A DNA stretch of 64,000 nucleotides, from the NCBI RefSeq assembly GCF_050908995.1, contig NC_135130.1, forward strand, positions 2,969,001 through 3,033,000, written 5' to 3'. Below are positions 11,001 through 26,000 of the stretch, piece by piece. Each line of letters begins with the position of its first letter. The stretch's first letter is position 1. The notes under the pieces are model-generated. The model saw only the letters and a program-made list of their open reading frames with translations, was not told where the DNA came from and ran no database searches. The translations under genes were made by a program, and so were the position numbers. The stretch comes from Andrena cerasifolii (taxonomy: Eukaryota > Arthropoda > Insecta > Hymenoptera > Andrenidae).

Positions 11001-14000
11001 TACGGCAACAGGTTGCTAAAAAGAAGTGTCGAAAATTATTCCTTTTTCTTATTGAAAAACAAAAGCTGCCTGGAGTTCTTTTTTTATTAATTGTTATTGG
11101 AGCTTGAGCTTCTTCCTACTTTTTAATAAAAATTTTCAGCAAGTTTGTGCGGGGCGTATACAAAATTTAGAAAACTTACTGATTTTCTCACATCCTCAAT
11201 TCATACCCCTAACAAGAGAAGAACTGGAATTGTCCGACTTCGATTTCAACTTGCATTTGGAGAATGATATTTGTAAGATAGCACGTGTAGACACTCGGAA
11301 AGTTTAAATATACTTATAAATAATTCAAGTCAAATTGAATTGATAAATTGAAGAAATGATGCTGGTTGATAATTGTCGTACACGCACTTACAATTAAATA
11401 AAATTTCTAGCGCTTGTGAAGCCGGGAGAACTGAAGCTCGCGTTATGTTGCTCGAAAGTAGTTTTTGATTTGGATTTTTAAGCGTTCCTCTAGTGTTCAA
11501 TTAATGTAAAGCAGAAATAGACGGCGTTGCTAAACAAACAGTGATCGTTCAGATTAGGTTGCTGGAAAATGATTTTAATTCTTCAAATAAAAGCAAGGTT
11601 TTTAATTTACGTAATATTATGTATATACGCATTTAGAACAACCAATCGAGGTGTAAAATATATTAAATGGAAATTAGATTCGAATGTCCTTTTACAAGTG
11701 ATATTCAGTAGGATTTTCTTTCAAATTCAGATTAATGGAACAGGCGAGTGTCTCGTTTAGTCTCGTTTTTCTTCTATTTTTACTATCGTGTAATTACAGA
11801 AGTCACTGTTCTGAAACGTTGGATGGTTATCGATTCTTTTGGTGGATAGAGAAAATGCTACAGTGGTATGACTCTAATGGATAAGTGAAGTGCAAAAGGG
11901 GAGAACGAGGCTGAAAGTAGAGAAGCGAGGTTGAAACGCACGTGTTCTCACTGACGTATCGATGAGCCTGAAATTTCCATATGATATTATAACGATATTA
12001 TTGTAAAATCGATATTAATTTCGCCAAAACAGATTTCACCATCAGAATTAATTAAATGTGATATTGTTTATACATCTTCTTAAAAATAGAGAAAAGTATA
12101 CAGTTCTTATGATTTGTATAACTTTCTCTGCTATTATACTTACTTAAATCAATTAAGTGGGAATTATAAATCTCTGGTATATACAAATTGCAAAGCATTC
12201 TTATTAAAAATTTTATTCGCAGTTAGTCCACTACAGGAAGAAGTTCAATTACTAATCCAGCTGTTTTAATCATATTTTATTATTTACCCACCTTTGCACA
12301 AGTTTCGTGTATATTTTAATTATTTGTAATCGAATTTGGTTCTTCGAATAATAATGCTTGTCCATTATTAAAACATTCAGATCATGAAGTTTAGCTTTTA
12401 ATGGTGCTATCAAATTATTCTAAACGTATATATCTACACCTGTCTTTTATCTATCCTTGTTGCAATTATATACTACTGTATAGGTTTGCCTTATTTAATT
12501 TCAATTTCTTACATTGTTCTTCAAGCTGGAATATTTCTACACATTTCACACATGAAATGTACCTATTTGTATTAATATTTAATCATTACATTAATCTATT
12601 CTAAATATGTATACAAATACCTTTAGCATTTTTGTGGAATTTTGGGCTTTTGATAGTATCGTAAAAAAAGATCAGAAAACTGATTTATAGTGTGTGATTA
12701 TAGGAAAATACAGGTGTTTTCAAATACCTCACACTTTTATCTTCATTTCCCCCTATTTTATCTCAACACCAGATTGAAAAATATATTCGTTTGAATTTTG
12801 CACATTTTAATGTCACTGGTTTACCAGTCACTAAATTTTCATATTCAGCCCACTTGCTAAATGTCGCTCATTATCTGATTTTTGGGACTCTTATTTTTTA
12901 TTAATATAAAAGAAGATACACGCAAGGTAGATTGGCAAATAAAACAATTATTCTTAGTACTTACTATTTCTATAATAAACTCATTTTCCCTAATTTGGGA
13001 CTTACTTCACTCGTCAATTGAGGGACTCATATACAAGCTTCGATTCAGAAAATAGACTTAATACTCAGAAAAGTCTGAATATTTTTTCTGAAAATAATTC
13101 CCACTCTAGTCTTTTCCTCGCAAGCACCTCCTCCCTTTACATTTTACATTCTCTCTTTTACGAATATTACCCACCCCCATTCTCCTTCCCCTTTTTTTTA
13201 CAAAAACGATCCTTTCCACATTTCTTTTCCTACCTTTTTCTTAAGAACACCGCCTTCCTCATTCTTCCCATTTCTCCAGTGTTTCAGAGATCCTAGCTAT
13301 TTTTTCCCCGTTCGTATACTTGTATTTCTCCCTCTCTCTTTTTCTTCTTTTCAACTACCCTCCTCACTTCCACCTTGTCTCCTCGCGAACAATGTTCCCT
13401 TCCTCCCTTTACGTTCAATAATTTTCGAAGCAGCTGTTCCCAGTTATCGTCACCGTGCCAAACGGCCGGACGGCCGGTAATACGCCCGAAGTCAATCGTT
13501 TCGCTCAATGACGCGGCGTAATCGGTGCGCGAATTCGCCGTCGTGATTTCAGGATCGATTTTTCACGTTTCATAGATACGGCACTGGCGCCTTCCTTCTC
13601 CTGCTCCTCCCCCGGGAATTCCCCTCCGCAAATGCATTAGCGGCGAGAGAGCTTTTAGTGACGTCACCCACGCACATGCACACACATGCGCGGGCATATA
13701 GTCTCGCCCGCCAACACCAGCCGCGCGCCGTGCACACAGGAATCGGGTTATACGGTGGAAGGAGCGTGTGTTCCATGCAGAATGTGCGTGGGTACTTCTG
13801 CCGCCGTCGCTTCCATCAAGCTCCGTTTCGAGGACCCTGCCTAATCTTTTGTCTCGTCCTCCTATCGGCGCTTTTTCAACAACCTCCTCGTGGCTTTCAG
13901 ATTTCGGCCGTTCCTCTCGCATTTTATCGCCCAGCGACGCTCCTTCTCCTGACCCATACCTGGGGGACTTCGGATTCTCCAGGCTGCTTCAAAGCTTATG

Positions 14001-17000
14001 GCTGAACTCTTTTTTTGTGGAATTTAGAAGCTGGAACAATCTCGGAGAGATTAAAGGGTTATAAATTCCAGGGGTTGAAACGGTTCCGAAACTCGCTGCT
14101 TCATACTTTTATGCATCGGTTCTGATTCAAACAGTTAGGAAGAACCGATATTCCGAATAACTGTTATAAGGAACCGAAATCTCGGCAGACGAGATTTCGG
14201 TTACGGTTCTGCGGAATATCGATTTTATAACTGTAATGTGAGCTGATTATTTTGAAAGTGGCGTAAGTCCATTTATGTTCGAATCGAGATATTGAGGGGT
14301 TTGCGTTGGGTTAAATTTAAAAATAGGGGTAACAGATAACTTGGTAGTATAATGTTTTTGGGTTTACAAGGGTGTCATATTTATCACCCCTATTATTAGC
14401 ATAATTGACATTATTATCCGTCAGCGGATCGAAAGTGAAATTTGAGATTAAATTGTTTATAACAAATTCATTGCACATTGGTAATTAAACTGCTACCTTG
14501 ATAATTAAACATAAAGCTGTGATCTCAAAAAATTTTATTGCACAATATTTTCCATATGCATTTGAAACTCTCACAATGGGACTTACGCCACTTTCAAAAT
14601 AACTGTTTCGTCACTTCGTTAACCAGCATATTTTCGTTTTACAAAGTTTTAATGATTTTAAATATATTAGTAACAATTTGCTTCAGAATGAAGAGATCAT
14701 GTAAAAATGTAACTATTAAGATAGCTAACTCGATTTTTTTGGAAAATGGATTTACGCCACTTTCAAAATAAACGGCTCATGTACGTATCGGTTCCGAGAG
14801 ATTACTGTATAACCGATATCCAGTCGAGCCTCGGTAACTCGAATCTCAAGGGAAGGCAATAATCTTCGAATTGTAGAGGTTTCGGCTTATCGAGTTTTCC
14901 AGTAAGAAGGTTCAACAAGCGAAACTTAGATTTATAGAGACTTTGTACGACTGTTCATTTTTTTGACTTGTGGAGCTGTCGAAAAAATAATAAATGAAAA
15001 TCGCGAAATTCCCGAAATCAGCGGTTTTCGACCTTATTCTGCGATCTTTAAGCGTTTATAGCTCAGAGCAATGTCAATTGATTTTGGTGAAATTTTAGGC
15101 ATGCATACAACTTACTTCAATCTACAAATGGGTTTTTTGAAATTTCATTACAGGCTCACTAAAAAAGTTTAAAAAACATTTACTATTTTTTTTGCTTTTC
15201 CGACTTTTTCCCGTATTGAATTTTTTTCAAAACGACGAATTGTGTCAATTTATCAATACGTCACTTAGCAAATTAATCCTTCTAGCTTCTAAAAAAAAAT
15301 CAAATCGTTTGGAGCAATTCTAAAAAAGTTATGCGATTGTAAAAGTTGTAAACTTTCTTTCGTCCGCCACTGTGTATAAAAATAATTATAAAACATTTTA
15401 TGCTGAAAATATTACTCTTTATTATATATTAAAAATAGTTGTGAGTTTGCTTCGTGCTAGTCTTTTAGTGCATTGTAAATCAATAGCATTTTCAATTGTG
15501 AAGAATGTAGAGAAAACATTTTCCTCAATTTTTGGAGATCTCTAAACTTCGACTTGTAGAGGTCGGAGTTCTTCTAAATTCGAGTTGTAGAAATGAGATA
15601 CATAATTTAACATTCAAAATGTAGTTCGAGTTTAGGAAGTTTTATTTCGAGTTGCAGAGGTGTTTTAGAGCGCACAGTGGTCGAAAATGGAGAAAACCTG
15701 GCCAAAACCCTAATTTCTAAATTCACCAGTTATGACCCCAGTCCAGACCCCACCACCGTTTTCATCACCTATCTAGCTACTAATTACCAACAGTTAGAGG
15801 AAAGTAAGTTTGCCATCATTCGCTACAGCTCATTCCAAAGTTGAGTATTGTCAGAGTGTTATTCTCTCAGTGAAATTGCTGGTGCTCTTTGTGACTCTTA
15901 AAAGTGCAACTTAAAACTGGTAGAATACTTATGGATTCAGTAGGTAGTGATAAGTACAGTCCTATACTATATTGTGGTACAGATTTGAGACATGTAGCAA
16001 TAAAGGGATGAAATTTCGGTTAAAAAATTGCAGCCCCTGTCACGACCACTGGTGAAATTATATTTAGCTAGAGATAAAGTTTACTTGCGGGCTCTTCCGA
16101 ACAAAATTTCTTCTTCTGTCATTAAGAACAATGCCTCAGCTGTTATGACGCACAAAAAACTTTTGCCTATATCTGCTCCTGATGTTTTGCTGACATGCGC
16201 CATATTGGGCCCGCCAATTTGTTTTTTCTTTCAATTTTGACTTCAGATACGTAATCAGCGACGAAAACCTTAGTATACTCAGTTTTGTATAAATCAAAGG
16301 TAAGTTTCATGTTTTGGCCAGGTTTTCTCAATTTTCGACCACTGTGCAGCGGAGCGGAAGGGAATGAAGAAAATTTTCGTCTTATACAGATTTTCGAGTT
16401 ATTGAGGTTCGACTGTATAACCGTTATGGAACCGATATAAGTTATTGAGGTTCGACTGTATAATCGTTATGGAACCGATATAAGTTATTGAGGTTCGACT
16501 GTATAACCGTTATGGAACCGATATAAGTTATTGAGGTTCGACTGTATAACCGTTATGGAACCGATATAAATTATTGAGGTTCAACTGTATAACCATTATG
16601 GAACTGATATAAGTTATTGAGGTTCGACTGTATAACCATTATGGAACCGATATAAGCTATTGAGGTTCGAATGTATAATCGTTATGGAACCGATATAAGT
16701 TATTGAGGTTCGACTGTATAACCGTTATGAAACTGATATAAGTTATTGAGGTTCGACTGTATAATCGTTATGGAACCGATATAAATTATTGAGGTTCGAC
16801 TGTATAATCGTTATGGAACCGATATAAGTTATTGAGGTTCGACTGTATAACCATTATGGAACCGATATGAGTTATTGAGGTTCGACTGTATAACCGTCAT
16901 GGAACCGATATAAGTTATTGAGGTTCGACTGTATAATCGTTATGGAACCGATATAAATTATTGAGGTTCGACTGTATAATCGTTATGGAACCGATATAAG

Positions 17001-20000
17001 TTATTGAGGTTCGACTGTATAACCATTATGGAACCGATATGAGTTATTGAGGTTCGACTGTATAACCGTCATGGAACCGATATAAGTTATTGAGGTTCGA
17101 CTGTATAATCGTTATGGAACCGATATAAATTGTTTCAAGATTATTTCAGTCTTATAATTGTTTCGAGAACCGAAACTGATATCATAACCGTTTTCAACCC
17201 CCTTTATTAAAAATGCTTACAAAGAGATACACATTCATTATTCATTTTGTATAATGCATGGGCATTAGGGAGTTGCTCGACTGCAGCTCGCATAATAAAT
17301 AGTAAAATCGGAAAACTAAAAAAACAAATCCAAAAATAACACAAAAAACTCCAAAAACAAAAAAAGAGCTAAAAAACTTTCTACGTCCACGCCGTTAGCT
17401 CTGGGTAACGCCAAAGGAGATAATAATATATGAATGTAATTGCTGCTATTCATTTAGGCTTCTTTAGGTTGGCAACACTGTTTCTGTGTAAAATTTCGAT
17501 ACTCCGACCTTAGAATCGTGATTAGCGATATCAAAAATCCTTAGAAACATTAAAGTTGAAATTTTAAAACTTCCAGTATATGCCAAACCGTTCGCGACCG
17601 GGCTGGCCACTATAGTGACCACCTAAGAATTTGAATACTTTGCGGGCCATTTTAGTGGAATACATGCATAAATTTCAAATAAGTAAAATCTACAATTTCA
17701 ATGAAAAAATCCCAGCCCTGTAAAGGTTAAGGAATCTAACTGATAAGAGTCGTTTAGCAGTCACGTCCAACCCAAGGTACCTACTTGTCACCATGCCTTC
17801 TCTCCTTTTGAAGGTTTTGAATCTCGCGGAGTAAAAAATTTGTTGAATACAGGTAGTTCAGTATTCTAGTCGTGCGTAATTTATTTTTTACGAGCGCTTA
17901 ATTCACAGCACATCGGCTCGGTTCAGCGCGATAATTATCAGTGACCCCTTCTGCATACAGGAACCCTTACCCAGATATGTCGTATCGTAAAACATTCTGA
18001 ATTATTTAATTCTCATCGCACTCCGAATTACTGGAAAACATGGATCCATTTAGTGCCGAGAACGAATCTGCAGGTCCGATGCGAACTGTGTCATGAAAAC
18101 ACGGCTCGTTCCATTATTAAACTGTCCATGAAGAATCCCAGTTCGGGCCATTACGCAAAGGAACCGACTGTTCCGCAGGGTCAACGAATCGAATGCTTCT
18201 CAATCTCGTCCGTCGGCCAAACAAATTTACAATTTCCCGTAAATCGTTCGAGGTCCGCTGGTCCCCCTCTGCCTTTGTCCCTTTCCCTCCGTTTTTCACT
18301 GGTGCATTCGTACAATTTCTTGGAACGCGTAGAAGAAATTCGATGACGCAAGGCTGGCCCGATCGGTCGTAAAAAAGGGAGAAATTCGTCCTGGTGACCT
18401 AGGCGAATTAAAGATTTGGTTACGATATCGAGTTACGCGCTTCCGCGATGCAATTACTGTGGGGAATTTGATAATTGAATTTTATTAAGAAACCAGAAAA
18501 GTGGGAAACTTATGCTTGGTTTTAATTAAAAATGCTGGGACACTTGTCAGGATAGTGGGCAGTATTAATGGGTTTGGGAAGTGGTTTAATAAGTTATTTG
18601 TAAAGGTTAGAATAAAAGGGAAGAATTATTAGTGAAGAAAAACAGAGTAATAAATTCTGTTTTAATTAAATTTTTATTAGCACATGGACCTGTTACTGGC
18701 GTTTTATTCTTCATTATGGGGCTTTTTTATTTTTATTTCGTTAATCCAGCTAAATTTGTCTGAGTGCTTCTTTAAAACCTCCGCCCGATAATCCGATTTT
18801 TCAGTGAAAAACGATTTATATTTCATTTCAATTGCAGGTATATAGTAGACAAAATTCGTGTAGTATAATATTCTAATGGGAATGCAAACTCCAGCAATTC
18901 TTTAGAAGAAGGGAAGAAAAGTTTTCTTCATCCACTTCTTGTCTTCTCGCAGAAAAAAATTCACACTAACCTAGTCGAGGAACCAAGAAATTACTAAATT
19001 AGAAGTAAGTTTAAAAACACACTTCTGGGAAAAACTCGTTTAAAGTTTTTCGTACACTTTTGCACTTGTCCTGAATCTGTTATTCCTGCATTACTTTCCC
19101 TTTCTCTTTAGCATTTTTTATCAATGTCTATTAATGACGTAACACTGTTGCATAAATTTTAATGCATTCGTGAACCCGCAAATTCCGCGCGTTTCAAATC
19201 TCTCACTTCGAAACTTCAAACCTCCATAATTTCGTAGTTCCACGAGTGTTCGGTATAAAATTTTAGAAACACATTTCCGAGATGTGAGTTTTTAAGAAGA
19301 CGTAATATAAAATACCGATCTTTTTTACTCTTCAAATGGGAACAGCTTTAGGTCTATAAACCGTTGCCCAGCAAAGAAAACAACCAAACTGAGGATCCTT
19401 TGAGGAATGGCGGGGTCCGCGTGGGGCCCAAATCAAACCGGACGAGCAACAAATTTCGTGGCAGAGTTGTTAACGGGTCCGTAGGACTCTGCTGTGCGAC
19501 AATTTCTCTCCTAAAACCTAAACGAATACGGGGAAACGTAACCTGTTAAGTGTTCCCCGAAGGACTTATCGAAGCCGAGGCTGAACCGTTTAGGGGCCAT
19601 ATTCTCCTGGATTCTTATCGGGACCTTCTGGCTCGTTACCTCTAATTTAGCATTTTAAATGTCGCCCGTGGTGCATACACGCTGGAACGTTCAGTCCAGC
19701 GAGCTGGGTATCAATGACTCAACGTGCCAGGAATTCGTCTTCCCCAGCATCCGGGTGATCTTCAGGCTTGGAAGCATGCGACCACCCGACTAGTAGCTGC
19801 CGGTCGGAGTAGACATTACGATTTTGGGAGAATCAGCCTCACGATCGCTCGTGGAGCCTTTTAGAATAGCGATATCGGCTTTCGAAAGGAATGAGTAGAG
19901 GAATATTGGTCTTAGAGAGGATGCTCTTTAGTGGATGAGTTTGTGGAAAACTATGGGAGGAATATTTTTTTTTATTGCTTTGTTCGTTTATATCGGTTTG

Positions 20001-23000
20001 GCCTTTGTGCCCTGACTTTTATTTCACTAAACTGGTTGACACGATTCAATTACTTTTGATTGTTGGAAAATGTAGTGAGCAGAAATTTATCAATTTTTAA
20101 TGGGAAATATATCGACTTTTACCAAGTCTATATACGTATTTTAATTTTCGGTACACGCAAATTTAAAGTTCAATCTATTATTTATAATAAATCAGGTGAT
20201 AATTGAGAGCTATGGCAAAATACATAAGTTTTTTCCCATATGGATTTTTATTAAGCTATTGTAAGAAATTTAGAAAGTAATTGTGATTCTATTAGTCTTT
20301 AGGGGTCGTTCTTAAAATACGTAAGGGTAATTTTGGCGAATTCTTACTCCCTCCCTCCAACAGTATAATAATTCGTAAGACTTGATATTCCAACCCCTTC
20401 GTTACGTAATATTTTTTACATTTAACTTTTTCAGTTATTAAAATCCTTTTAAAGGTTTATCTACTTTCCTGGAACATTAATGATAGAATTTGTATTTATT
20501 GAAAATTAGGTTAAAAAATATTACGTAAGACGCTGCCTGACTCCCTCCCCCCTCCCTTGTAAGAAAACGTAAGAAATTCGCGACCCCCTCCCTCCCCCAA
20601 ATTCTTACGTAATTTAAGGATGACCCCTTAAAGATTTTAGGATGGGGTGGTCGACTTGGTTAGTTTTACCAACAAGCCGACGATATTACTTTCGCAATGA
20701 CTTCGAAATTTCTGTTTTATCACAAAAAACTGATTTTTTGTTATTTTATCTTTTAAAATAGAACGGTATACTTTTTTAAAGGGGATGGGGCGAATACAGT
20801 GGTGGAATACAAACTGAATTTTTGTTAACTTGTAGCTGGAGACGTTTGTATTGCGTGCAAAGATTTTTCTTGAGAGACACTTAGATATTCCTAGTGGAAA
20901 TTTGTTTACCACTTTTTGTTTGACGAACTATTGAAAATAACTCGTTAATCGTGGCAATCGCAATACCCTACACATTAAATTAAATTTTTTTATAATAGCG
21001 CGAATGGAAGAAAATATAGAAATACATAGTAAGTTTAGAATCAGTGAACATTGACAGAAAAATCTGTAGAAGATATTGCAATGTGAGAACAATTTTTACC
21101 AGTAATTTCCCCATTCAAATTACCTGAAATTTACGCACAATTAGACTTACAAGGGAAGATCCCGAACCCGGAAATTAAAAAAAATCTGAAACTTTTTGAA
21201 TATGTGAGGTATTTCCTCCTGGTTACAACGCAATTTTTGTTTGCTGCCCAAATTCACTCTAAGGGGGTGAAATTATCCCCTGAACATTCGGCTATTTCCC
21301 AATTTTATTTTGTAACTCGTAATCTGTAAGAGATAGAAAAAAAGTTTCAAGGCAAAAGTTACTTCTTTTAATTAGATCTAGCATATGGTAAAAAAATATT
21401 TTACAGTTCACGAGTTATAACACAAAATCGGAAAATAACCAGAATTTAAGGGGCCAATTTCACCCCCTTAGAATGAATTAGGGCAGCAAACAAAAATTGC
21501 GTTGTAATCAGGGGGAAATCCCCTACAAATTCACAAATTCTTAGATTTTTTTGAATATCCGCGTTAGGGATGTTTTCTTGTTAGATCTTATGTCGACTGC
21601 TGTTTGTACAATTTATACTCAAATTTCTTTTTAACCTTCCGGTACTTGCGCGTGTGCACGGAGTGCACGGAGGTCAGTTTTTGGCTGATAAAAATCGTTT
21701 TACCGTGATCTATTCTACCCAGCATCCCTACGTATTCTTCCACGGGACATTTTTGCATAATGCTACGTACTTGTCAGGTTCAAATTCAGTTTGGAAGTGT
21801 CTCTGATTGAATGAAAACGAAAGTATGCCGCGTATCCTGCTGGCGAGCAGGATTGTACTCACAAGATTCCCAGGTGTTCGTCTCCGATTGCTTTGGATTT
21901 TGGATATGTTTTAGAGGACAGGAAAATAAAAAAAGGTGTTTTTTTATTTTGGCCTGTTTGCACGTTTAAGGGGTGAAACCACCCCTCAAAGGTTCTCAGG
22001 TGTTCGTCTCTGATTGCTTTGGTTTTTGGATATGTTTTAGAGGACAGGAAAATAAGAAACAGGTGTTTTTTTATTTTAGCCTGTTTGCACGTTTAGGGGG
22101 TGAAACCATCCCTCAAACGTTTTCACGTGTTCGATTCCGATTGCTTTGGTATTTGGATATGTTTTAGAGAACCGAAAAATAAGGTGTTCTTTTATTTTGG
22201 CCTGTTCGCATGTTTAGGGGGTGAAACCACCCTTCAAAGTTATAAGATTTTCAGGTGATCATCTCCAATTGCTTTGATTTTTGAATATGTTTTACAGGGC
22301 CGAAAAATAAGAAAAAGGTGTCTTTTATTTTGGCCTGTTTGTATGTTTAGGGGGTGAAACCACCCCTCAAAGGTTTTCAGGTGTTCGTCTCCGGTTGCTT
22401 TGGTTTTTGGATATGTTTTAGAGAACCGAAAAATAAGGTGTTCTTTTATTTTGGCCTGTTCGCATGTTTAGGGGGTGAAACCACCCTTCAAAGTTATAAG
22501 ATTTTCAGGTGATCATCTCCAATTGCTTTGATTTTTGAATATGTTTTACAGGGCCGAAAAATAAGAAAAAGGTGTCTTTTATTTTGGCCTGTTTGTATGT
22601 TTAGGGGGTGAAACCACCCCTCAAAGGTTTTCAGGTGTTCGTCTCCGGTTGCTTTGGTTTTTGGATATGTTTTAGAGTGGCGAAAAATAAGAAAAAGGTG
22701 TCTTTTCATTTTGGCCTGTTTGTATGTTTAGGGGGTGAAACCACCCCTCAAATTTCATAAGAATTTAATCATCTTTCTTAATAATAAGTCACCGTGCACA
22801 CAGTGCACGACGCGAGTGTTCGCGAGACCGAAATAGACGCGAGTGCCGAAAGGATAACAGTACAATATTTTCAGTATTCTCACACTACTAAACTTAACTT
22901 TGATCTATAAAAATCGATCAATTTAAAAGAGTGCTTCAATTCACTCACCCCTGCAATTCGAAGAAACAACACTTAATTTTCCATTTGCATAAATCCATAA

Positions 23001-26000
23001 TTCGATAATGTTTCGCCCCTGAAATGATTCGTCGAAAAAAAAAAATGAAAAGTCGATTGGTTGTTGCTTGTAGACTCTGGCAAAGCTTGACGACCAGGTC
23101 CAGGTGCAGGAAGCGTCCTGTAATTCGACCGGCAGTGGAATCGTAGCCAATAGCCTGATGCAGTTGCTCTGCAGTTTGATCCCAGAGGAACCCTTCGAGA
23201 AATCGGCATTGCAGACGCGGGTCCAAGATATCGCTGGGTGAGTACCTAAAATACAGGATGGATCCTGGCGTCTTCACGTTACGAGACCTTAAAAATGCAA
23301 TGGCCACGTTCAGTGTCGATCATATTTTATACGCTGATGCCGTTTCTTTTCTTGAAGAAGCATGCTATTTAAAGATACGCCGAGTATTAAGAGGCAGATG
23401 TCATAAATGCTTTTCCTAAATTAGAAACGAGGAAGATTGCACGAAGGCGGAGCATCAGAGTAGCGTAATTTATTAGGTTGCTGTGAAAGTCCTGTCCGTC
23501 AGTAAAAGCGAGACACCAGCTCATTTTTAGAGAGAACTATCTACCCAGAATTAAATTACGACCCTCCGCCATCCTTATAAAAGATTTTTAACGTCACCTC
23601 TTTTGTCGTTTTTGTTGGGACCAACTGAAACTTTCGAATTTGCTATTGAGTACAGTTCTATATTCAAAGTTGCTTTGGCAAAGATGATCCCTGGAGCTCG
23701 AACGTAAAAAATATGATGGGCAAAGAACAACTTTCATTTGGAAAATCATGAAGTTATTTGTACAAAACATTTTAATTTCACATTTCCTGAATATTTGCTT
23801 TAGGCTTTTTAAACATTAATTGTACATTTCTTGAATATTTATTTAAAATTTCTGAATATTTATTTCACATTTTCTCTGTGTGTATATAATATTTGGAATC
23901 AACATTACATTATTTAACCAACATTTTCTGCTGCTAGGGGGGCTTGAAATGGTTTTCATGAATATATCAACATTTATGAAACTTTTCTGTTAACACTTTT
24001 TCCTCGCCGATTTTTCGACCTATTAATTAAAGGAAGCAGTCCAATTATGGTACGATGGAAGTGTAATTTTATTAGAGTAGCCTAAAAACAACAACAAATA
24101 AGAAAGTGGAACTGGGTTGAATGGCATATTTCTCGAAGATCGTTATGAACAATAAGGTTCCTCGTCATTCGTATGCCACATTTTGCGCAATCTTTGATTG
24201 AGCTAACCGGAAGCGACTGTAAGCACGTCTCAGTTTCCCCAGTCCATTTGAATCTCCACGTTTGAAAATCTTCGGCGCTCGTCTCTTCTATTTATCTATT
24301 GGTCAAACAATACGGGACACCGTTCCTTTGAAGAGGCCAATAGGAAAAGAACTTTTAACACTTTGACATGCGCAGACCACCCCCGTAGAAAAACATGACG
24401 ACTTTGTCGTGCGAGGAGAACTTAATACGCGAGTCACCGAAAAGTGACAAGGTGCATGCTGTTTTCGTTGCATCCTCCGGGATCCGATCTCCGCCAGGAA
24501 GATACGCTGCACCTGGGTCAACTTCCTCCTTCGAGACCCCCCAACATGTCTGTTAATCCCTTCCTACTTGCACAAATTCATTTGCTTCCTTTTCTTCTTC
24601 TTATTCCAACGATTCACTGTTGGAATGAAAAATGCATGTGCCACTGGGGCCAACTGAAGTATATTCCGGCAAAGTATGAGATAAATATGAATGTTCAAGC
24701 TGGTGAACTTCCTTTTTAAGTCGCGTTGGTCTTTTATCAATGATAAAGTTATAGGGTGACTTAATAGTTATAAATTCTTTTTACAATACTTTGATTCTGC
24801 CATCTTTAGTTAAAATTTGCTATCTAGCATCTTCTCATTTTTCAAGATATGTGTGATGAAATATTTGAAGTTCCACATGTCTTTTACCTTTTAGGTAAAG
24901 TTAGAAAACACTAGGTGCTTCGTAGAGATCTAGAATAATCCCAACTGCTTTTCAGATCGTTATACTAGTTTGTAATGTTCTATGTATTATTTAGTAAGTT
25001 AGATTGTCCTGAGTTTACATCTGAAATGCAAGTTCTTCCAAAGTAGACGCTTGTGAAATGGATATTAATAATTTTTTGATTGAGAAGACTTCACTTCTCA
25101 GCACAAATTAAAAAAAAATTCTCCAAGACCATATCTTCATTATTTTGTATTTGTTCAATTCAGAAGAGGGCAGAAAATCTTAAAATACAAAAATGATTTT
25201 TCTGCTAAATTTAAGGAGTTGAATTTTTTTAATGCAAAAGCAATGAAAACTCAGTTATCAAAACCCAAAACCAGAGTTCAATGTAAAGGAATTTCAGCAG
25301 AGAAAAAAGAAAATTTAATTACGAAATTGAAGCCAATCATGCCAGCCAATCGCCTTGCCTTTTTGGGAATCATTAAATGTGTCTAATAACATTAATAATA
25401 ATGACGATGATGAGTTAATACTCAAAATTTGAATCGCACTAAATGTCCGTCGACCAATGAATACATCATTAAGAAGTTATTCATTTCAAATCTTCGGCCA
25501 CTACCGAGAAAAAAGTTGACATCTTTCTCAGCGGAAGTTATGGAAATGCTGGAGTCCCCACATGCAATTTGATAATTTCTCAAACGAAATCACAACGATT
25601 GTACATATATAGTGATGAATCTTAATTTATAAAATTACTCGACATATTTTTAATATTTAATAAATAATTTCAACAATTTAATATAATATTTATCTTAAGT
25701 TTTCGAATTCAGATTCGTACTCAGCGACCTGGAAAACTCTAGAATACCAAGTTTAGACTAAATCTGATATTTTTTTGGTACACTCGTCCGCCATATTAGA
25801 TTCGCCATTTTGTTTTTTACCATTTTGACTTCAGATTTGTAATCAGCGACCTCGAAAACTCTAGAATACTAAGTTTAGACCAAATCTGATACTTTTTTGG
25901 TACACTCGTCCGCCATATTAGATCCGCCATTTTGTTTTTATGCCATTTTGACTTCAGATTCGTAATCAGCGACCTCGAAAACTCTAGAATACCAAGTTTA

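Larger units (their letters stand above)
8920..23073 (+). other. SCAPER: SCAPER intron 8 (14.2 kb)
   Basis: It is bounded by the GTACGT donor and the TTGCTTGTAG acceptor. It carries a TTAA-type MITE at 10452, a CpG-rich island near 13.4-14.0 kb, nested elements and a minisatellite at 14.2-17.1 kb, and further elements at 20.3, 21.1 and 21.6 kb. Stretches 8920-10440, 10640-11100, 11310-13290, 17140-20300 and 20632-21146 are AT-rich and show me no genes or defined repeats. Long AT-rich unique sequence dominates. Confidence 0.85.

Noticed and set aside
13563..13922. Frames of 98-119 residues on both strands of the GC-rich block
   Set aside because: High GC makes stops rare; no conserved motif, no splice context, unrelated peptides on overlapping frames.
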